Shown in pieces: positions 1 to 11,728 of a stretch of 64,000 nucleotides of DNA. Under the pieces are notes generated by a model that ran no database searches, was not told where the DNA came from, and saw only the letters and a program-made list of their open reading frames with translations. The position numbers and the translations under genes are program-made. Every line of letters begins with the position of its first letter. Position 1 is the first letter of the stretch. This DNA is from Streptococcus sanguinis (GTDB lineage: Bacteria > Bacillota > Bacilli > Lactobacillales > Streptococcaceae), in contig NZ_JAHZPA010000005.1 of the NCBI RefSeq assembly GCF_019929225.1, positions 1-64,000 of the forward strand, given 5' to 3'.

Positions 1-1
1 T

Positions 2-250
2 CGACATCAAAGAGGGATGAAGGAGCTCTATAAGAAGCGCAAAGAAACCATCGAGCGGCTCTTTGGGACAGCCAAAGAATACCACAACCTCCGTTATACA
101 AGAGAGAAAGGCAAGTCCAAGATGGAAGATAAGGTTGGGCTTACTTTGGCGTGTTTGAATCTCAAAAAACTAGTAAAAATGAGGGTGGACAAGCATTTTT
201 ATTTTGTTCAAATGACTATTATTCTATCAAAAGATGGAATTTTAGCCTGA
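2..250 (+). mobile_element. IS1182-type transposase, 3' end only
   Basis: The reading frame is open from the left window edge and ends at a TGA at 248-250. The visible residues (GMKELYKKRKETIERLFG, then TREKGKSKMEDKV and ACLNLKKL) are the C-terminal signature of IS1182-family DDE transposases, where the block TIERxFxxAKE carries the last catalytic acidic region. The start lies outside the window, so it cannot be said whether the element is intact or a fragment. A rho-independent hairpin follows. No gene function beyond transposition is implied. Confidence 0.75.
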
Positions 251-297
251 CAAACAGAAAAAGACAAACACCATTTGGAATGTTTGTCTTCGGTCTG

Positions 298-320
298 AAA
301 GGCCTTGATGGCCTTTTTTT
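298..320 (+). terminator. Terminator after transposase
   Basis: Short GGCC stem with a 5-nt loop (301-313), flanked by AA/TT and followed by a run of seven T. A second inverted repeat (AGACAAACA/TGTTTGTCT, 262-289) precedes it. It may also serve the convergent fni operon, though the T-run on that side is shorter. Confidence 0.6.
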
Positions 321-337
321 GTATGTCTTTATGCTAT

Positions 338-2334
<1,997 letters not shown>

Positions 2335-2345
<11 letters not shown>

Positions 2346-3282
2346 CTGACAAGTCCTTTGTTTTGGAGACGATAAGCCGGTAGTCCTTCTCAAAAATAGC
2401 TACCAGATGGGCTAGGTCTTCCTCCAAGCAGAGCACCTTGACATTTGGCCCCGCATCCATGGTAAAGTAGCAACGCTCGCCCTGGTCCCGCAGCTTTCTG
2501 ACAGCATCCATAGCTTGGTAAGACTCCTCTGTCAGATAAGAAAATGGCGGATAAGCTTTCTCTGTCGTAGCATGCATCCGAAGAGCATTTTCTTCAGTCA
2601 GCTGACCCACCTTGGCAAAATCATTGTCCTGCAAATAGCCTAGCATAGCCTGATAATCCAAGGCAGACTGGGCAATCCAATCTGGGAAAATGGTGGAAGT
2701 TTTAGCACAGAGCTCCATACCGTCGCGACTGGAAATGGGCTTTTTCTCAGCGTGAAGAACTAGCATAATCATGGCTAGCTTCAAATCCGTCTTGACTGGA
2801 TAAATGGCCCCACTGTCCTTATCCCAGGCCGCTAGCGGACCAAAGAAAGAGCGAGCAGACGATCCTGAAGCAAACTTGGCCAGCTGAGCCAGCTCTTGCG
2901 TCTGATAGCCCGTCTGAAAATAAGCATTGCAGGCCTTGACTAGGGCAGACAGACCGCTGGAGCTGGAAGACAGACCCGCTGCTGTTGGCATATTATTGCT
3001 GGTATCAACGCGGACAAAACCATCTTCTGGAGAACGGAAACGGTCAATAATCTTACTGATTTTGGAATGTTCTGCCGGGCTTTGCAGCTGACCGTCAATA
3101 TAAAACTCATCTCCAGTCGCTGTAGCCGGCAAAGGACTCAGCTGGGTCTCGGTATACATATTTTCCAGTGTCAGCGAGATACTGCTGGTAGACGGAATCA
3201 TCTTTTCTGCATCTTTCTTCCCCCAATATTTGACAATTGCAATATTGGCATAGGATTTGACACTTACAGGCTTTCGATCCAT
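2335..3282 (-). CDS. mvaD: Diphosphomevalonate decarboxylase
   Basis: ATP-dependent decarboxylation of mevalonate diphosphate to isopentenyl diphosphate. Seen: SYANIAIVKYWGKKD at the N-terminus (the conserved Lys/Tyr substrate site), MPTAAGLSSSSSGLSAL (ATP loop with catalytic Ser cluster) and MDAGPNVKVL near the C-terminus. 315 residues, normal for the family. It overlaps mvaK1 by 19 bp and mvaK2 by 11 bp, so all four mevalonate genes are tightly coupled. Confidence 0.96.
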
Positions 3283-4142
3283 GTGTTAATGGCCCCTTTC
3301 TCTCTCAATAAGGCGGCTAAGGCCTCCGCCTGACTTCTTTCTCCTACAAGAGCAATGACACAGCCGCCCAGACCACCTCCGCTCATTTTACCTCCCAAAG
3401 CTCCGTTTTCAAGAGCTGCCGATACCAGCTCATCTGCTTTCTGGCAAGAAACCCCTAGCTTGGCTAGCTTCTCATGAGCCTTGGTCATAGCTTGTCCCAT
3501 TGTCATCAGGTCCTTGATAGAAATGGCTTTCTCAAGGATTTTCGTTAAATTCCCCAATTCCTGCAGCAAAGGCAGAGCCTTTTGACCCTGACTTTCTACA
3601 GCACGGATAGCTTCGCGGGTATGACCGTGAATGCCCGTATCTGCAATCACTAAAAAGGCATCCAGATCCAGCTCAATTTCACTGAAACCGAAATTGCGGA
3701 TAAACTTAATAGCCACATCGCTGAGGCAGGTCTTGGCATCAAGGCCGCTGGGATTCATATGGGCAATCATCTCTGCCCGATTGGCTAGAATCTCCAGTGT
3801 TTGGTCATCCAGTTCTTCCTCAAAGTAGTCAAAGACCGCCCGAATAGCTGCAATACTAACCGCGGCTGAAGACCCCATTCCCCTCTTCTCAGGGACCATG
3901 GACTCCACCTGACAGCGTATCTTAGCTCCTTGCTGGCCTAGATGTTCTAGACAGGCAAAAACAGCCATAGACAGCGTATCCTCGGCGTAGAGGGTCCAGG
4001 CCCGCTCAGACGGAAAGACCTGACAGGTTACTTCAATACGATTAAGAGGCAGGGAAATGGCCGGATAGCCATAGACCACCGAATGCTCTCCCATTAAAAT
4101 AATTTTACTATGTGCCTTGCCGACACCGATTTCTTTTGTCAT
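3264..4142 (-). CDS. mvaK1: Mevalonate kinase
   Basis: First enzyme of the three-kinase mevalonate cassette (mevalonate to mevalonate-5-phosphate). GHMP kinase of 292 residues. Seen: N-terminal GKAHSKIILMGEHSVVYGYPA, ATP loop EKRGMGSSAAVSIAAIRA, and the C-terminal MSGGGLGGCVIAL glycine-rich motif. First gene of the operon; a short AT-rich stretch (4143-4292) upstream should hold the promoter. No regulatory structure was recognised there. Confidence 0.95.
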   Translation of the reverse strand: MTKEIGVGKAHSKIILMGEHSVVYGYPAISLPLNRIEVTCQVFPSERAWTLYAEDTLSMAVFACLEHLGQQGAKIRCQVESMVPEKRGMGSSAAVSIAAIRAVFDYFEEELDDQTLEILANRAEMIAHMNPSGLDAKTCLSDVAIKFIRNFGFSEIELDLDAFLVIADTGIHGHTREAIRAVESQGQKALPLLQELGNLTKILEKAISIKDLMTMGQAMTKAHEKLAKLGVSCQKADELVSAALENGALGGKMSGGGLGGCVIALVGERSQAEALAALLREKGAINTWIESL

Positions 4143-4264
4143 ATTCTTCTCTTGTCTGTAGATTCTCTCTATCTTATTTTAATATACTTTGGCAAAAAAA
4201 GCGATTTTTATTAAGAGAAAATCACTGGGGCTAGAGACCGATATTTATATAGGCAGACACGATA

Positions 4265-4294
4265 AAACTCCGGGGCTTGCAGCCGGAGTCTTTT
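4265..4294. terminator. Hairpin downstream of serine hydrolase gene
   Basis: GACTCCGG/CCGGAGTC-type GC-rich stem at about 4267-4290, flanked by AAAA on the left and TTTT on the right, so it can work in either direction. It abuts the stop codon of the serine hydrolase gene (minus strand) and separates it from the mevalonate operon. Confidence 0.7.
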
Positions 4295-5228
4295 AAAGTT
4301 CTCTTCTTATCAGGTCCATCAGCTGGTTACGATCCAAGATCCATTGAGCCCGCTCGTCTTTTTCATAGGTCCGGTTGGACAGGAAAATAGCCGCCTTTTG
4401 CTCCTTGCGATTATACATAATAAAGGTTCCTGTGTAGCCAGTGTGATCCAGCCAGCTGCCCTCTAGATTCCAGGCTAGACTGCGTCTTTTGCTAGGCTCC
4501 TTGGAAAAATTCTGGGGCAGATTGGCCGCAAAATCATCCTGCAGATAATGCTCCAGAAAGACTTCCAAATCCCTGAGAGTTGAAAATAAGCCAGCACTGC
4601 CAGCATGGATGCCTAGAACACGCGCCTTGGGGTCATGAACCTGACCATCATGGACACCGCGAACGGTCGGCACAGCTCCTAGAACTGGACCAAAACCAGT
4701 CTCAGCCAAACCCCAAGGCTGGAAAATCTGACTTTGAAAAATCTGATACAGGGACTGACCATAGATCTCTTCCAACATAAAGCCCAAGAGCAGAAAATTC
4801 ACATCCGTATAGCGAAAGGTCTTATCTTCAAGCACTGTCAAATGATTAAGCGCTGCTTTCAACTCGGGGGCTGTCAGCTGGTCACGATTGGGAATAAAGG
4901 GATCCACCCCTGACGTGTGGGTCAAGAGCTGACGCAAGGTCACATCTTCTCGATGGAAGGCCGGATAGTAATGCTGCAAGGGCAAATCCAGCTCCAGCTT
5001 GCCCTGCTCATACAAAAAGGCTGCCAGAGTGCCAACTCCGACCACCTTGCTGACGCTAGCCAAGTCATAGACCAAACCCGCTTGAGTGGCCTTTTTTTCT
5101 TGCGGATTAGCTAGACCAAAGTAGAATTCCTGCCACCGGCCAGCTTGATACAAGGCCAGACTAGCACCGGGATAGATACCGTCTTTCAGCTGTTCTTGGA
5201 TTTTACTGATGATTTTTTCTAGAGTCAT
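4293..5228 (-). CDS. Beta-lactamase/PBP-like serine hydrolase (class C fold)
   Basis: Predicted serine hydrolase of the beta-lactamase/DD-peptidase superfamily, 311 residues. Seen: SVSK (SxxK nucleophile motif, about residue 58), YTDVN (YxN motif) and the TGYTGT region near the C-terminus where the KTG-like triad lies. No signal peptide is visible, so it is probably cytosolic and more likely an esterase or peptidase than a true beta-lactamase. It overlaps the cppA stop by 4 bp (ATGA), so the two are co-translated. Substrate unknown. Confidence 0.8.
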   Translation of the reverse strand: MTLEKIISKIQEQLKDGIYPGASLALYQAGRWQEFYFGLANPQEKKATQAGLVYDLASVSKVVGVGTLAAFLYEQGKLELDLPLQHYYPAFHREDVTLRQLLTHTSGVDPFIPNRDQLTAPELKAALNHLTVLEDKTFRYTDVNFLLLGFMLEEIYGQSLYQIFQSQIFQPWGLAETGFGPVLGAVPTVRGVHDGQVHDPKARVLGIHAGSAGLFSTLRDLEVFLEHYLQDDFAANLPQNFSKEPSKRRSLAWNLEGSWLDHTGYTGTFIMYNRKEQKAAIFLSNRTYEKDERAQWILDRNQLMDLIRREL

Positions 5229-5959
5229 GCTTCAAACCACAATTCAATCTTGCTAGAATCCTGACTCAGCAGGAACTTATCCGACTTGGGTACAAAGACC
5301 TCCTGCCCTTCAAAGATAGGACGCAGGGCAGCGGTTTCTAAACGATTGACCTGAGCTTTGAGCATGGTCAAGTCCCAAGTTAGGGCATTGTCTGCCTGCA
5401 AGTCTTGTCCCTCTGCTTCTGTAAAAATCAGGAAATCCAGCGCATTTTCAATCTTGCTGTAAAATTCTTGGGCTGCATTGGCATCAGGCACACGAATTTC
5501 TACCGTCTCTATCTCAAATTGGCTAAGACCGATGAAGTCCTCTTGCTTTTCAAATTCAGGCACCGCCGTGACCTCTTGCAGATTTGCTCTATTCTCTTCT
5601 GCATGCAGGAGAACTAGGTCTCCTTCTGGCGACAGGGCTTCAAAAGCATAGCCTTTCTCTCCTTGATACAGCTTTGTCCAAGCGGGCTTTTGAGCCAATA
5701 GAGACTCTATTTCTTTAGCATCTGCAACCTTGACAACGATTCTGGCTAATTTTTTAGGACCTTTGACTCGCCGCGACCGCATACTGGGTGATTCTTCCAG
5801 CTGCAGTTTCTCTGTCTTAGTCTGATCTCCCAAAGACAGAAAAGCAGCTTCCTCTAAAAGGGCCTTCATGCCCAGCTGATTTACAAAAAATTCTTGATTT
5901 AAATGACGATTATTTATCTTTAATACAGGGATAATTCTAATAATATGATTCGCGCTCAT
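5225..5959 (-). CDS. cppA: CppA family protein
   Basis: 244-residue protein matching the streptococcal CppA family, named for reported cleavage of complement C3 in group B streptococcus. Seen: two glyoxalase/VOC-like halves (N-terminal IIRIIPVLKINNRHLNQEFF; second half starting at about FEIETVEIRVPDANAAQEFY). There is no signal peptide and no recognisable protease motif, so a secreted protease role is doubtful from sequence. First gene of a two-gene unit with the serine hydrolase. Confidence 0.8.
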   Translation of the reverse strand: MSANHIIRIIPVLKINNRHLNQEFFVNQLGMKALLEEAAFLSLGDQTKTEKLQLEESPSMRSRRVKGPKKLARIVVKVADAKEIESLLAQKPAWTKLYQGEKGYAFEALSPEGDLVLLHAEENRANLQEVTAVPEFEKQEDFIGLSQFEIETVEIRVPDANAAQEFYSKIENALDFLIFTEAEGQDLQADNALTWDLTMLKAQVNRLETAALRPIFEGQEVFVPKSDKFLLSQDSSKIELWFEA

Positions 5960-6054
5960 AATTCCTCCAAACCATTTTATTGTAATGGATTTTCATCTTT
6001 TTGACAAGAAATTATGCGCAAATAAACAATTTTTAAAACAAGAAGGCCTTGGAT

Positions 6055-7338
6055 TTATTGGTAAACGGTCTGAGCAATGACCAAGCCTCTAGCGGACTCA
6101 AACTCGTACTGCAGATAGGACTGGTAGGTACCGGGCGCGATAATCCCGCGAATATCCAGAATATCTGTCCCAGCCTGCCCAATAATCGAATCTGCTAGTA
6201 GGCAACAGTTGGTCGACAGGACAAAATACGTCTTGAAACGACTGGTTTTAAACTTATATAGCTGCGCTCCTAGTTCATGCTTCAACTTGTAGGAGTATGT
6301 TGGCTGGCCATTTTTCAATTCTGCTGGCGGCTCCCATTCTACCAACAGCTGATCGATTTCAGCCAAGCGCTTTTCAACCGCCTCTTTCTCCTTATCTGTC
6401 AAAGCCAGAGAATAACCAAAGAGTGTTTTCTTGCTTTCTTTTTTGCAAAGCTCAATATAAGCGTCTTTAGGAACCTTGAAGAGAACACCGTCTCCAATCA
6501 TGCCCTTGCATCGCTCAGAAAAAACATCATAGCTACCATAAGAAATCACTTGTCCCTGATAACAAATATCTACATGACCAATGGCTCCTAATAAACTTGT
6601 CTTTGAAGTATGGACCAAGACCTCCAAGTCCGCCTTTTTTTCTCTATTCTTAACAAGACTATAAACATTTTTACAATCAGAAGCTGCATCTCCCTGAATC
6701 AGTCGATTAAAGCGTTCCAGATTTTCTACCGGAATAAAGGCTGCAAAAATAATAGGTAGGTTAATACGAATTTGCCTACGTAGCCGATGTTTTTCCCAGT
6801 CGTTGTCGAAAAAGAGGCCATCCCGGATATTGGACATTCCCAGCATCATCAAATAGATTCCCAAAATCAAAAACTGTAAGTGTCCGTCGGTCGCAGGCGA
6901 AAGAATACTGGTCAGCCCAATCCCACCATAGAGAATGGTATCAAATAGATAGCGTAAACCTCCCTTGACATGATTTTGCCGATAAAGCAGATAGGTCATT
7001 CCGTAAATACCGGCAGTCAAGAGCTGGTAGCTACCCAAACTGATAATCACAATATTGACAGGCACATCACTGATTCGGTTGAGCCAGCTGATACCCATGG
7101 CGACTGCAATCTGAAGCAGACTATGCCAGACAGCCCCTTCTTTCTTGCGCGTAAAAACATGAAGAACAATATTTACCAAGCCAACAACTGTCAGATAAAG
7201 CGAAATAAAATCGAAGGCCAGCTTGGTAAATCTGAAGCCATTGACAATGATAATCAGGCCAAAAACAAGGGCTAAAAAACCAAAGAGTAAGGTCCTGCGG
7301 CCACTGACCTTATGAAATTTTGATACTTGCATCTCCAT
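6055..7338 (-). CDS. DUF308-like membrane protein with possible papain-like tail
   Basis: 427 residues. The N-terminal half (about 15-170) has roughly six hydrophobic helices resembling DUF308/HdeD-type membrane domains. The soluble C-terminal half carries LLGAIGHVDICYQG (His255) and, about 120 residues later, STNCCLLADS (Cys378/379). A His-before-Cys order with these local contexts resembles permuted papain-like (YiiX/NlpC-type) hydrolases, but this is by eye only. An AAGG ribosome site precedes the ATG. It stands alone between cppA and the glpF-like gene. Function unknown. Confidence 0.65.
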   Translation of the reverse strand: MEMQVSKFHKVSGRRTLLFGFLALVFGLIIIVNGFRFTKLAFDFISLYLTVVGLVNIVLHVFTRKKEGAVWHSLLQIAVAMGISWLNRISDVPVNIVIISLGSYQLLTAGIYGMTYLLYRQNHVKGGLRYLFDTILYGGIGLTSILSPATDGHLQFLILGIYLMMLGMSNIRDGLFFDNDWEKHRLRRQIRINLPIIFAAFIPVENLERFNRLIQGDAASDCKNVYSLVKNREKKADLEVLVHTSKTSLLGAIGHVDICYQGQVISYGSYDVFSERCKGMIGDGVLFKVPKDAYIELCKKESKKTLFGYSLALTDKEKEAVEKRLAEIDQLLVEWEPPAELKNGQPTYSYKLKHELGAQLYKFKTSRFKTYFVLSTNCCLLADSIIGQAGTDILDIRGIIAPGTYQSYLQYEFESARGLVIAQTVYQ

Positions 7339-7402
7339 CTTTACCTTCTCTATCGTTCAAAAAAGAGCTGGGGGAAATCCCCCCAACTCTGATCTTATGT
7401 GC

Positions 7403-8308
7403 TTATCCGTAGATTGTTTTAAACAAGAGGACTGCTGTGATACCTGCAAGAATCGGTGCCACAACTGGAACCCAAGAATACCACCATTTTGAATCACCCT
7501 TGTGTTTGCCCAAAATGGATTCTGGCAGGATGAAGTGGAGGATACGAGGTCCGAGGTCACGAGCTGGGTTCAGTCCTGGTCCTGTAGGGCCTCCCAGAGA
7601 GGTTACCAAAGCCATTACCAAGAAACCAAGTGCCAAGTGAGCGACTGAAAGGCTACCAACTTGGAATGGTGCAACTTGGTCTTTAGCCTGAGATATTGCA
7701 GCAGCAATCTGTTCTTTAGGAACTGAAGTCCCTTGTGCTGCCATCTGAGCAGCTTGCGAATTGATAGTTGCTTCAGCTTTGCTCAACAATTCTGCTCCAA
7801 AGAAGTTCTTGGTCAAGCCCATAGCAGCAAAGAAAAGAACAAAAGAACCAACAAATTCATTGATAAAACCATTGAACAAGGCTGCTTTACGTGATTCAGG
7901 CGTGCCATGGTCTAGACTAGAGATGGTAGAGAAAGTACCCAAAATATTATTAGGATTTTCTGTTCCCAAATAGTAAGGGCGATGGGTCGCAACGACTAAA
8001 GCCTGTCCGAAGATAGCTCCCAAAATCTGCGCTGCAATATATGGTGCAACCTGTGCCCAAGGGAAATAACCGCTGACAGCAAGTCCCAAAGTAAAGGCAG
8101 GGTTGATATGGTTACCGGACACATTACCAAACATCAAAGCTGGAATCATAACCCCCATACCGTATCCGACAGCGATGACTAACCAACCGCTCTGGTGTCC
8201 CTTAGTTCCTTTTAATTCAACGTTGGCAACAGCTCCGTTCCCCAAGACAATGAGGATAGCTGTTCCTAAAAATTCTGTGGCGTATTTAACGACCCATTCG
8301 AAATCCAT
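7403..8308 (-). CDS. Aquaglyceroporin-type channel (GlpF/Gla family)
   Basis: MIP-family membrane channel, 301 residues. Both half-helix NPA motifs are visible (GNHINPAF and GLNPARD) with six expected membrane segments. A long loop around residues 175-215 is rich in A/Q/E. In lactic streptococci and lactococci a channel of this type, called Gla in lactococci, sits beside pepX, as here, where the two genes diverge. Likely solutes are glycerol, dihydroxyacetone or lactic acid; the sequence does not decide among them. Confidence 0.85.
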   Translation of the reverse strand: MDFEWVVKYATEFLGTAILIVLGNGAVANVELKGTKGHQSGWLVIAVGYGMGVMIPALMFGNVSGNHINPAFTLGLAVSGYFPWAQVAPYIAAQILGAIFGQALVVATHRPYYLGTENPNNILGTFSTISSLDHGTPESRKAALFNGFINEFVGSFVLFFAAMGLTKNFFGAELLSKAEATINSQAAQMAAQGTSVPKEQIAAAISQAKDQVAPFQVGSLSVAHLALGFLVMALVTSLGGPTGPGLNPARDLGPRILHFILPESILGKHKGDSKWWYSWVPVVAPILAGITAVLLFKTIYG

Positions 8309-8333
8309 TTAGTGATTCTCCTTAAATATTTTT

Positions 8334-8374
8334 TAGACAAAGTCTATTTTATCAAGTATAATGGATAATGTAAA
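8334..8374. promoter_or_regulatory. Overlapping divergent promoters of the channel gene and pepX
   Basis: Plus strand: TAGACA (8334-8339), 17 bp, TATAAT (8357-8362) for pepX. Minus strand: TTTACA (8369-8374 on plus coordinates), 17 bp, TAAAAT (8346-8351) for the channel gene. The two polymerase sites overlap almost fully, so they should exclude each other. Confidence 0.65.
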
Positions 8375-8412
8375 GGTCATTTTTAATAAAAATAAGAAAA
8401 AGAGGGAAGAAT

Positions 8413-10701
8413 ATGCGTTTTAATCAGTATAGTTATGCAAGAACGAAACGGGAAAATATGTTGATAGAATTAGCTGAATTAGGCTTTTTTTATGACAGCA
8501 ATCGCTCTGACAAGGAAAATCTTGAAGATTTTCTCCGCACCAGCTTTTTCACTTATAAAAATACAGATTATCCCTTGAAATCCTGGGCTGCTGACAGCCA
8601 AACAGACCTGCTGAGCTTTTTCCAGTCTGACAGAGAACTGACAGCACCTATCTTTTACACTGTGGCTTTTCAACTGCTTGAGTTCTCGCCCTTTATTGAT
8701 TTTACAGATGTTGAGGCCTTTCGCAAGGAAACAGGCTTTCCCATTACATTTGGAGACTTGTTGGAAAATCTCTACCAGCTGCTCAACACTCGGACAAAAA
8801 ATGGCAACCTCTTAGTTGATAAGCTAGTCAGCGAGGGTTTGATTCCTGAGGACAATACCCACCACTACTTCAACGGCAAGAGCCTGGCAACCTTTTCCAG
8901 CCACGATGCCAGCCGAGAGGTGGTTTATGTAGAAAGCCGAGTTGATACCGATGGAAACGGTCGGCCAGACCTCATCAAGGTCAGCATTATCCGGCCCCGC
9001 TATCAAGGACAAGTTCCTGCTGTCATGACCGCTTCTCCTTATCATCAAGGAACCAATGACCCCGCCAGCGACAAGGCTCTCCACGATATGAATGTGGACT
9101 TAGTAAAAAAAGAACCCCATCAAATCACAGTCCAAGATCCTGAGCTCAAATTGCTCCAACTGGATTCGCTGGCCCCTGCCCAAGAAGTCTCTGAAGCCGA
9201 GGAAAAATTGGGTCATATCGGCACCTACACGCTCAATGATTACTTGCTGCCCCGCGGCTTTGCCAATCTCTATGTGTCTGGTGTAGGAACTAAAGACTCT
9301 GAAGGACTGATGACCAGCGGCGACTATCAGCAGATCGAGGCTTATAAGAACGTTATTGACTGGCTCAACGGTCGCTGCCGAGCCTTCACCGACCACACTC
9401 GCCAACGGGAAATCAAGGCCACCTGGTCCAACGGAAAAGTGGCTACGACCGGTATCTCCTATCTGGGCACCATGTCCAATGGATTGGCAACGACTGGAGT
9501 AGATGGGTTAGAAGTCATTATCGCTGAATCTGGGATTTCTTCTTGGTATAATTACTACCGCGAAAACGGCCTTGTCACAAGTCCTGGCGGCTATCCAGGA
9601 GAGGATTTTGAATCCTTGACCGAACTGACCTACTCCCGCAATCTGAGGGCTGGTGACTACCTGCGCAACAACGACGCTTATCAGCGAAGCCTAGAGCAGC
9701 AGCGCAAAGACCTAGACCGGCAAACCGGAGATTACAATCAATTTTGGCATGACCGCAACTACCTGCTCCACGCAGAGAAGGTCAAGGCTGAAGTCGTCTT
9801 CACCCATGGCTCTCAAGACTGGAACGTTAAGCCTCTCCATGTCTATAATATGTTTCGGGCCTTACCGCCCCATATCAAAAAGCATCTTTTCTTCCATAAC
9901 GGTGCCCATGTTTACATGAACAACTGGCAGTCCATCGACTTCCGCGAGTCTATCAATGCTCTGCTGAGCAAGAAACTGCTGGGATGTGAATCAGACTTCG
10001 AACTGCCAGCAGTCATCTGGCAGGACAATGGCCAAGCTCAAAGCTGGCTGACCTTGGAAGACTTCGGTGGACAAGAGCAGAATCTTCATCTCCAACTAGG
10101 CCAAGACTGCCAATCTATCCAAAATCAATACCCAGAAGAAGACTATAATCGTTTTGCTAAAAACTACCAAAGCTTTAAGACTGAGCTCTTTGACGGTAAG
10201 GTCAACCAGATTACTCTGGACTGGACCTTGGAAAAGGACCTCTTTCTCAACGGAGCGAGCCAGCTCAATCTTCGCCTCAAATCCAGCACCGATAAGGGAT
10301 TGATTTCTGCCCAATTGCTGGATTTCGGACCAGCTAAACGCCTAACTCCGATTCCGACTCCTATTGAGCCTAGAGTCATGGATAACGGCCGCTACTACAT
10401 GCTGGACAATCTGGTTGAACTCCCCCATACTGAAACGCCTCATCGCGTCATCACCAAAGGCTTCATCAACCTGCAAAACCGGACCAACCTACTGACTGTC
10501 GAAGAAGTCACTCCTGACCAATGGCTGGAATTTTCCTTTGAACTGCAACCAACCATCTATAAAATGAAAAAAGGCGACCAACTGCGCCTGGTCCTCTACA
10601 CTACAGACTTTGAGCATACCGTCCGTGATAAGACCGACTATCAGCTGACGGTAGATTTGGAACAATCTAGTCTGGATTTGCCGACCATGACGTTACTTTA
10701 A
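8413..10701 (+). CDS. pepX: Xaa-Pro dipeptidyl-peptidase
   Basis: Serine peptidase (S15) that removes N-terminal Xaa-Pro dipeptides during peptide use; normally cytosolic, and no signal peptide is seen. 762 residues, typical of streptococcal PepX. Seen: N-terminal PepX-specific domain (about 1-150), alpha/beta-hydrolase core with nucleophile TTGISYLGT (Ser349), the acid in [10 protein letters not shown] and the His in HNGAHVYM, then a C-terminal jelly-roll (about 560-762). AGAGGGAAG ribosome site precedes the ATG. A strong terminator follows. Confidence 0.97.
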   Translation: MRFNQYSYARTKRENMLIELAELGFFYDSNRSDKENLEDFLRTSFFTYKNTDYPLKSWAADSQTDLLSFFQSDRELTAPIFYTVAFQLLEFSPFIDFTDVEAFRKETGFPITFGDLLENLYQLLNTRTKNGNLLVDKLVSEGLIPEDNTHHYFNGKSLATFSSHDASREVVYVESRVDTDGNGRPDLIKVSIIRPRYQGQVPAVMTASPYHQGTNDPASDKALHDMNVDLVKKEPHQITVQDPELKLLQLDSLAPAQEVSEAEEKLGHIGTYTLNDYLLPRGFANLYVSGVGTKDSEGLMTSGDYQQIEAYKNVIDWLNGRCRAFTDHTRQREIKATWSNGKVATTGISYLGTMSNGLATTGVDGLEVIIAESGISSWYNYYRENGLVTSPGGYPGEDFESLTELTYSRNLRAGDYLRNNDAYQRSLEQQRKDLDRQTGDYNQFWHDRNYLLHAEKVKAEVVFTHGSQDWNVKPLHVYNMFRALPPHIKKHLFFHNGAHVYMNNWQSIDFRESINALLSKKLLGCESDFELPAVIWQDNGQAQSWLTLEDFGGQEQNLHLQLGQDCQSIQNQYPEEDYNRFAKNYQSFKTELFDGKVNQITLDWTLEKDLFLNGASQLNLRLKSSTDKGLISAQLLDFGPAKRLTPIPTPIEPRVMDNGRYYMLDNLVELPHTETPHRVITKGFINLQNRTNLLTVEEVTPDQWLEFSFELQPTIYKMKKGDQLRLVLYTTDFEHTVRDKTDYQLTVDLEQSSLDLPTMTLL

Positions 10702-10702
10702 T

Positions 10703-10741
10703 AAAAGAAAAAGACGCTGAGATTCAGCGCCTTTTTCTTTT
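10703..10741. terminator. Bidirectional terminator pepX / lipoprotein
   Basis: Near-perfect inverted repeat AAAAGAAAAAGACGCTGA/TTCAGCGCCTTTTTCTTTT with A- and T-runs on both sides, between convergent pepX and the lipoprotein gene. Confidence 0.85.
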
Positions 10742-11153
10742 ATCGTAGATTGAGATATTTCTCTGCATATTTTTTATAATCTGGCTTTTCCTTGCGGTTC
10801 ATAGCAAAGAGCATACTGCCTGTGAGATAGTCATCGTCTGAGTCAGGAATTAGCATAATAGCAATATTTTTATCTTTCTCAGGAAAGATGATAGAAAATG
10901 TTCCGCCATTATCTTTCCGAGTCAGGCCGTAATAACTCACTCCATTCTTAAAACCAACTGCATTTTGAGTATACTCATACTCTTCTTCATTGACAATAAT
11001 GGTCTTGTCTTTTATTTCAATGGTCTTTTGTTCACCGCTAGCATCCTGTACATTCCATTTTCCCTGAATTTTGGGACTGCCGCTGCAGCCAATTAGGATG
11101 AAGAGGGATGAGAGCACTACCAACAGCAAAGCTTTTATCTTCTTGTTTTTCAA
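10740..11153 (-). CDS. Small predicted lipoprotein
   Basis: 137 residues. N-terminal KNKKIKALLLVVLSSLFILI is a signal peptide ending in the lipobox LIGC (Cys23), so the mature protein should be lipid-anchored outside the membrane. The rest is polar and predicted beta-rich (GKWNVQDASGEQKTIEIKDK...), resembling small lipocalin-like streptococcal lipoproteins. Function not recognised. Single gene; its promoter lies in 11154-11230. Confidence 0.75.
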   Translation of the reverse strand: MKNKKIKALLLVVLSSLFILIGCSGSPKIQGKWNVQDASGEQKTIEIKDKTIIVNEEEYEYTQNAVGFKNGVSYYGLTRKDNGGTFSIIFPEKDKNIAIMLIPDSDDDYLTGSMLFAMNRKEKPDYKKYAEKYLNLR

Positions 11154-11236
11154 GTTGTCTTCTCCTTGGTATATAGATTCATGACCATTCTACTATAAAG
11201 GCTAAATTTTTGTCAAACCTCTTAGAAATCTTCTTC

Positions 11237-11264
11237 TTGCCACTTTTCCAAAAAATGATATAAT
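11237..11264 (+). promoter_or_regulatory. Promoter of ybaB
   Basis: TTGCCA (11237-11242), 16-bp spacer, TATAAT (11259-11264). The leader contains an inverted repeat CAAGGGCT-T-AGCCCTTG at 11283-11299 just before the ribosome site. Confidence 0.65.
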
Positions 11265-11322
11265 TTGAAGAGTGAAGATTACCAAGGGCTTAGCCCTTGT
11301 GAGAGAAAGGAAAGAAAATCTT

Positions 11323-11622
11323 ATGATGAACATGCAAAGCATGATGAAGCAAGCACAAAAGCTTCAAAAACAAATGGAAAAAGGACAGGCAGAACTAGCT
11401 GCAACAGAATTTACCGGCAAATCAGCTCAAGACTTAGTCGTTGCTAAACTGACTGGCGATAAAAAGGTAGTCAGCATTGACTTCAATCCAGCAGTTGTGG
11501 ATCCTGAAGATTTGGAAACTCTGTCAGAGATGACTGCGCAGGCCCTGAATCACGCGCTGGCTCAGATTGATGAGGCCACTCAGAAGAAAATGGGCGCTTT
11601 TGCAGGTAAATTGCCATTTTAA
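11323..11622 (+). CDS. YbaB/EbfC family nucleoid-associated protein
   Basis: 99-residue homodimeric DNA-binding protein of the YbaB/EbfC family. Seen: N-terminal helix [20 protein letters not shown], central [20 protein letters not shown] strand pair and a C-terminal helix. The start at MMNMQSMMK was chosen over upstream in-frame starts because GAGAAAGGAAAG lies just before it. Monocistronic with its own promoter and terminator. Confidence 0.9.
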   Translation: MMNMQSMMKQAQKLQKQMEKGQAELAATEFTGKSAQDLVVAKLTGDKKVVSIDFNPAVVDPEDLETLSEMTAQALNHALAQIDEATQKKMGAFAGKLPF

Positions 11623-11670
11623 GCAAGATAAATAATCTCTCAACTTAACTAAAGTCAAGACGAACCATCA

Positions 11671-11702
11671 AAAAAAGACTGAGATTCTTCAGTCTTTTTT
11701 GA
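11671..11702. terminator. Bidirectional terminator ybaB / gdpD
   Basis: AAAAAAGACTGA/TTCAGTCTTTTTT inverted repeat with long A and T runs between two convergent genes. Confidence 0.85.
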
Positions 11703-11728
11703 TTTATAGTCGTTTCCTCACTAATCCA

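Noticed and set aside
5225..5959. Calling CppA a secreted complement protease
   Set aside because: No signal peptide or protease motif is visible; the fold looks VOC-like. The name is kept only as a family label.
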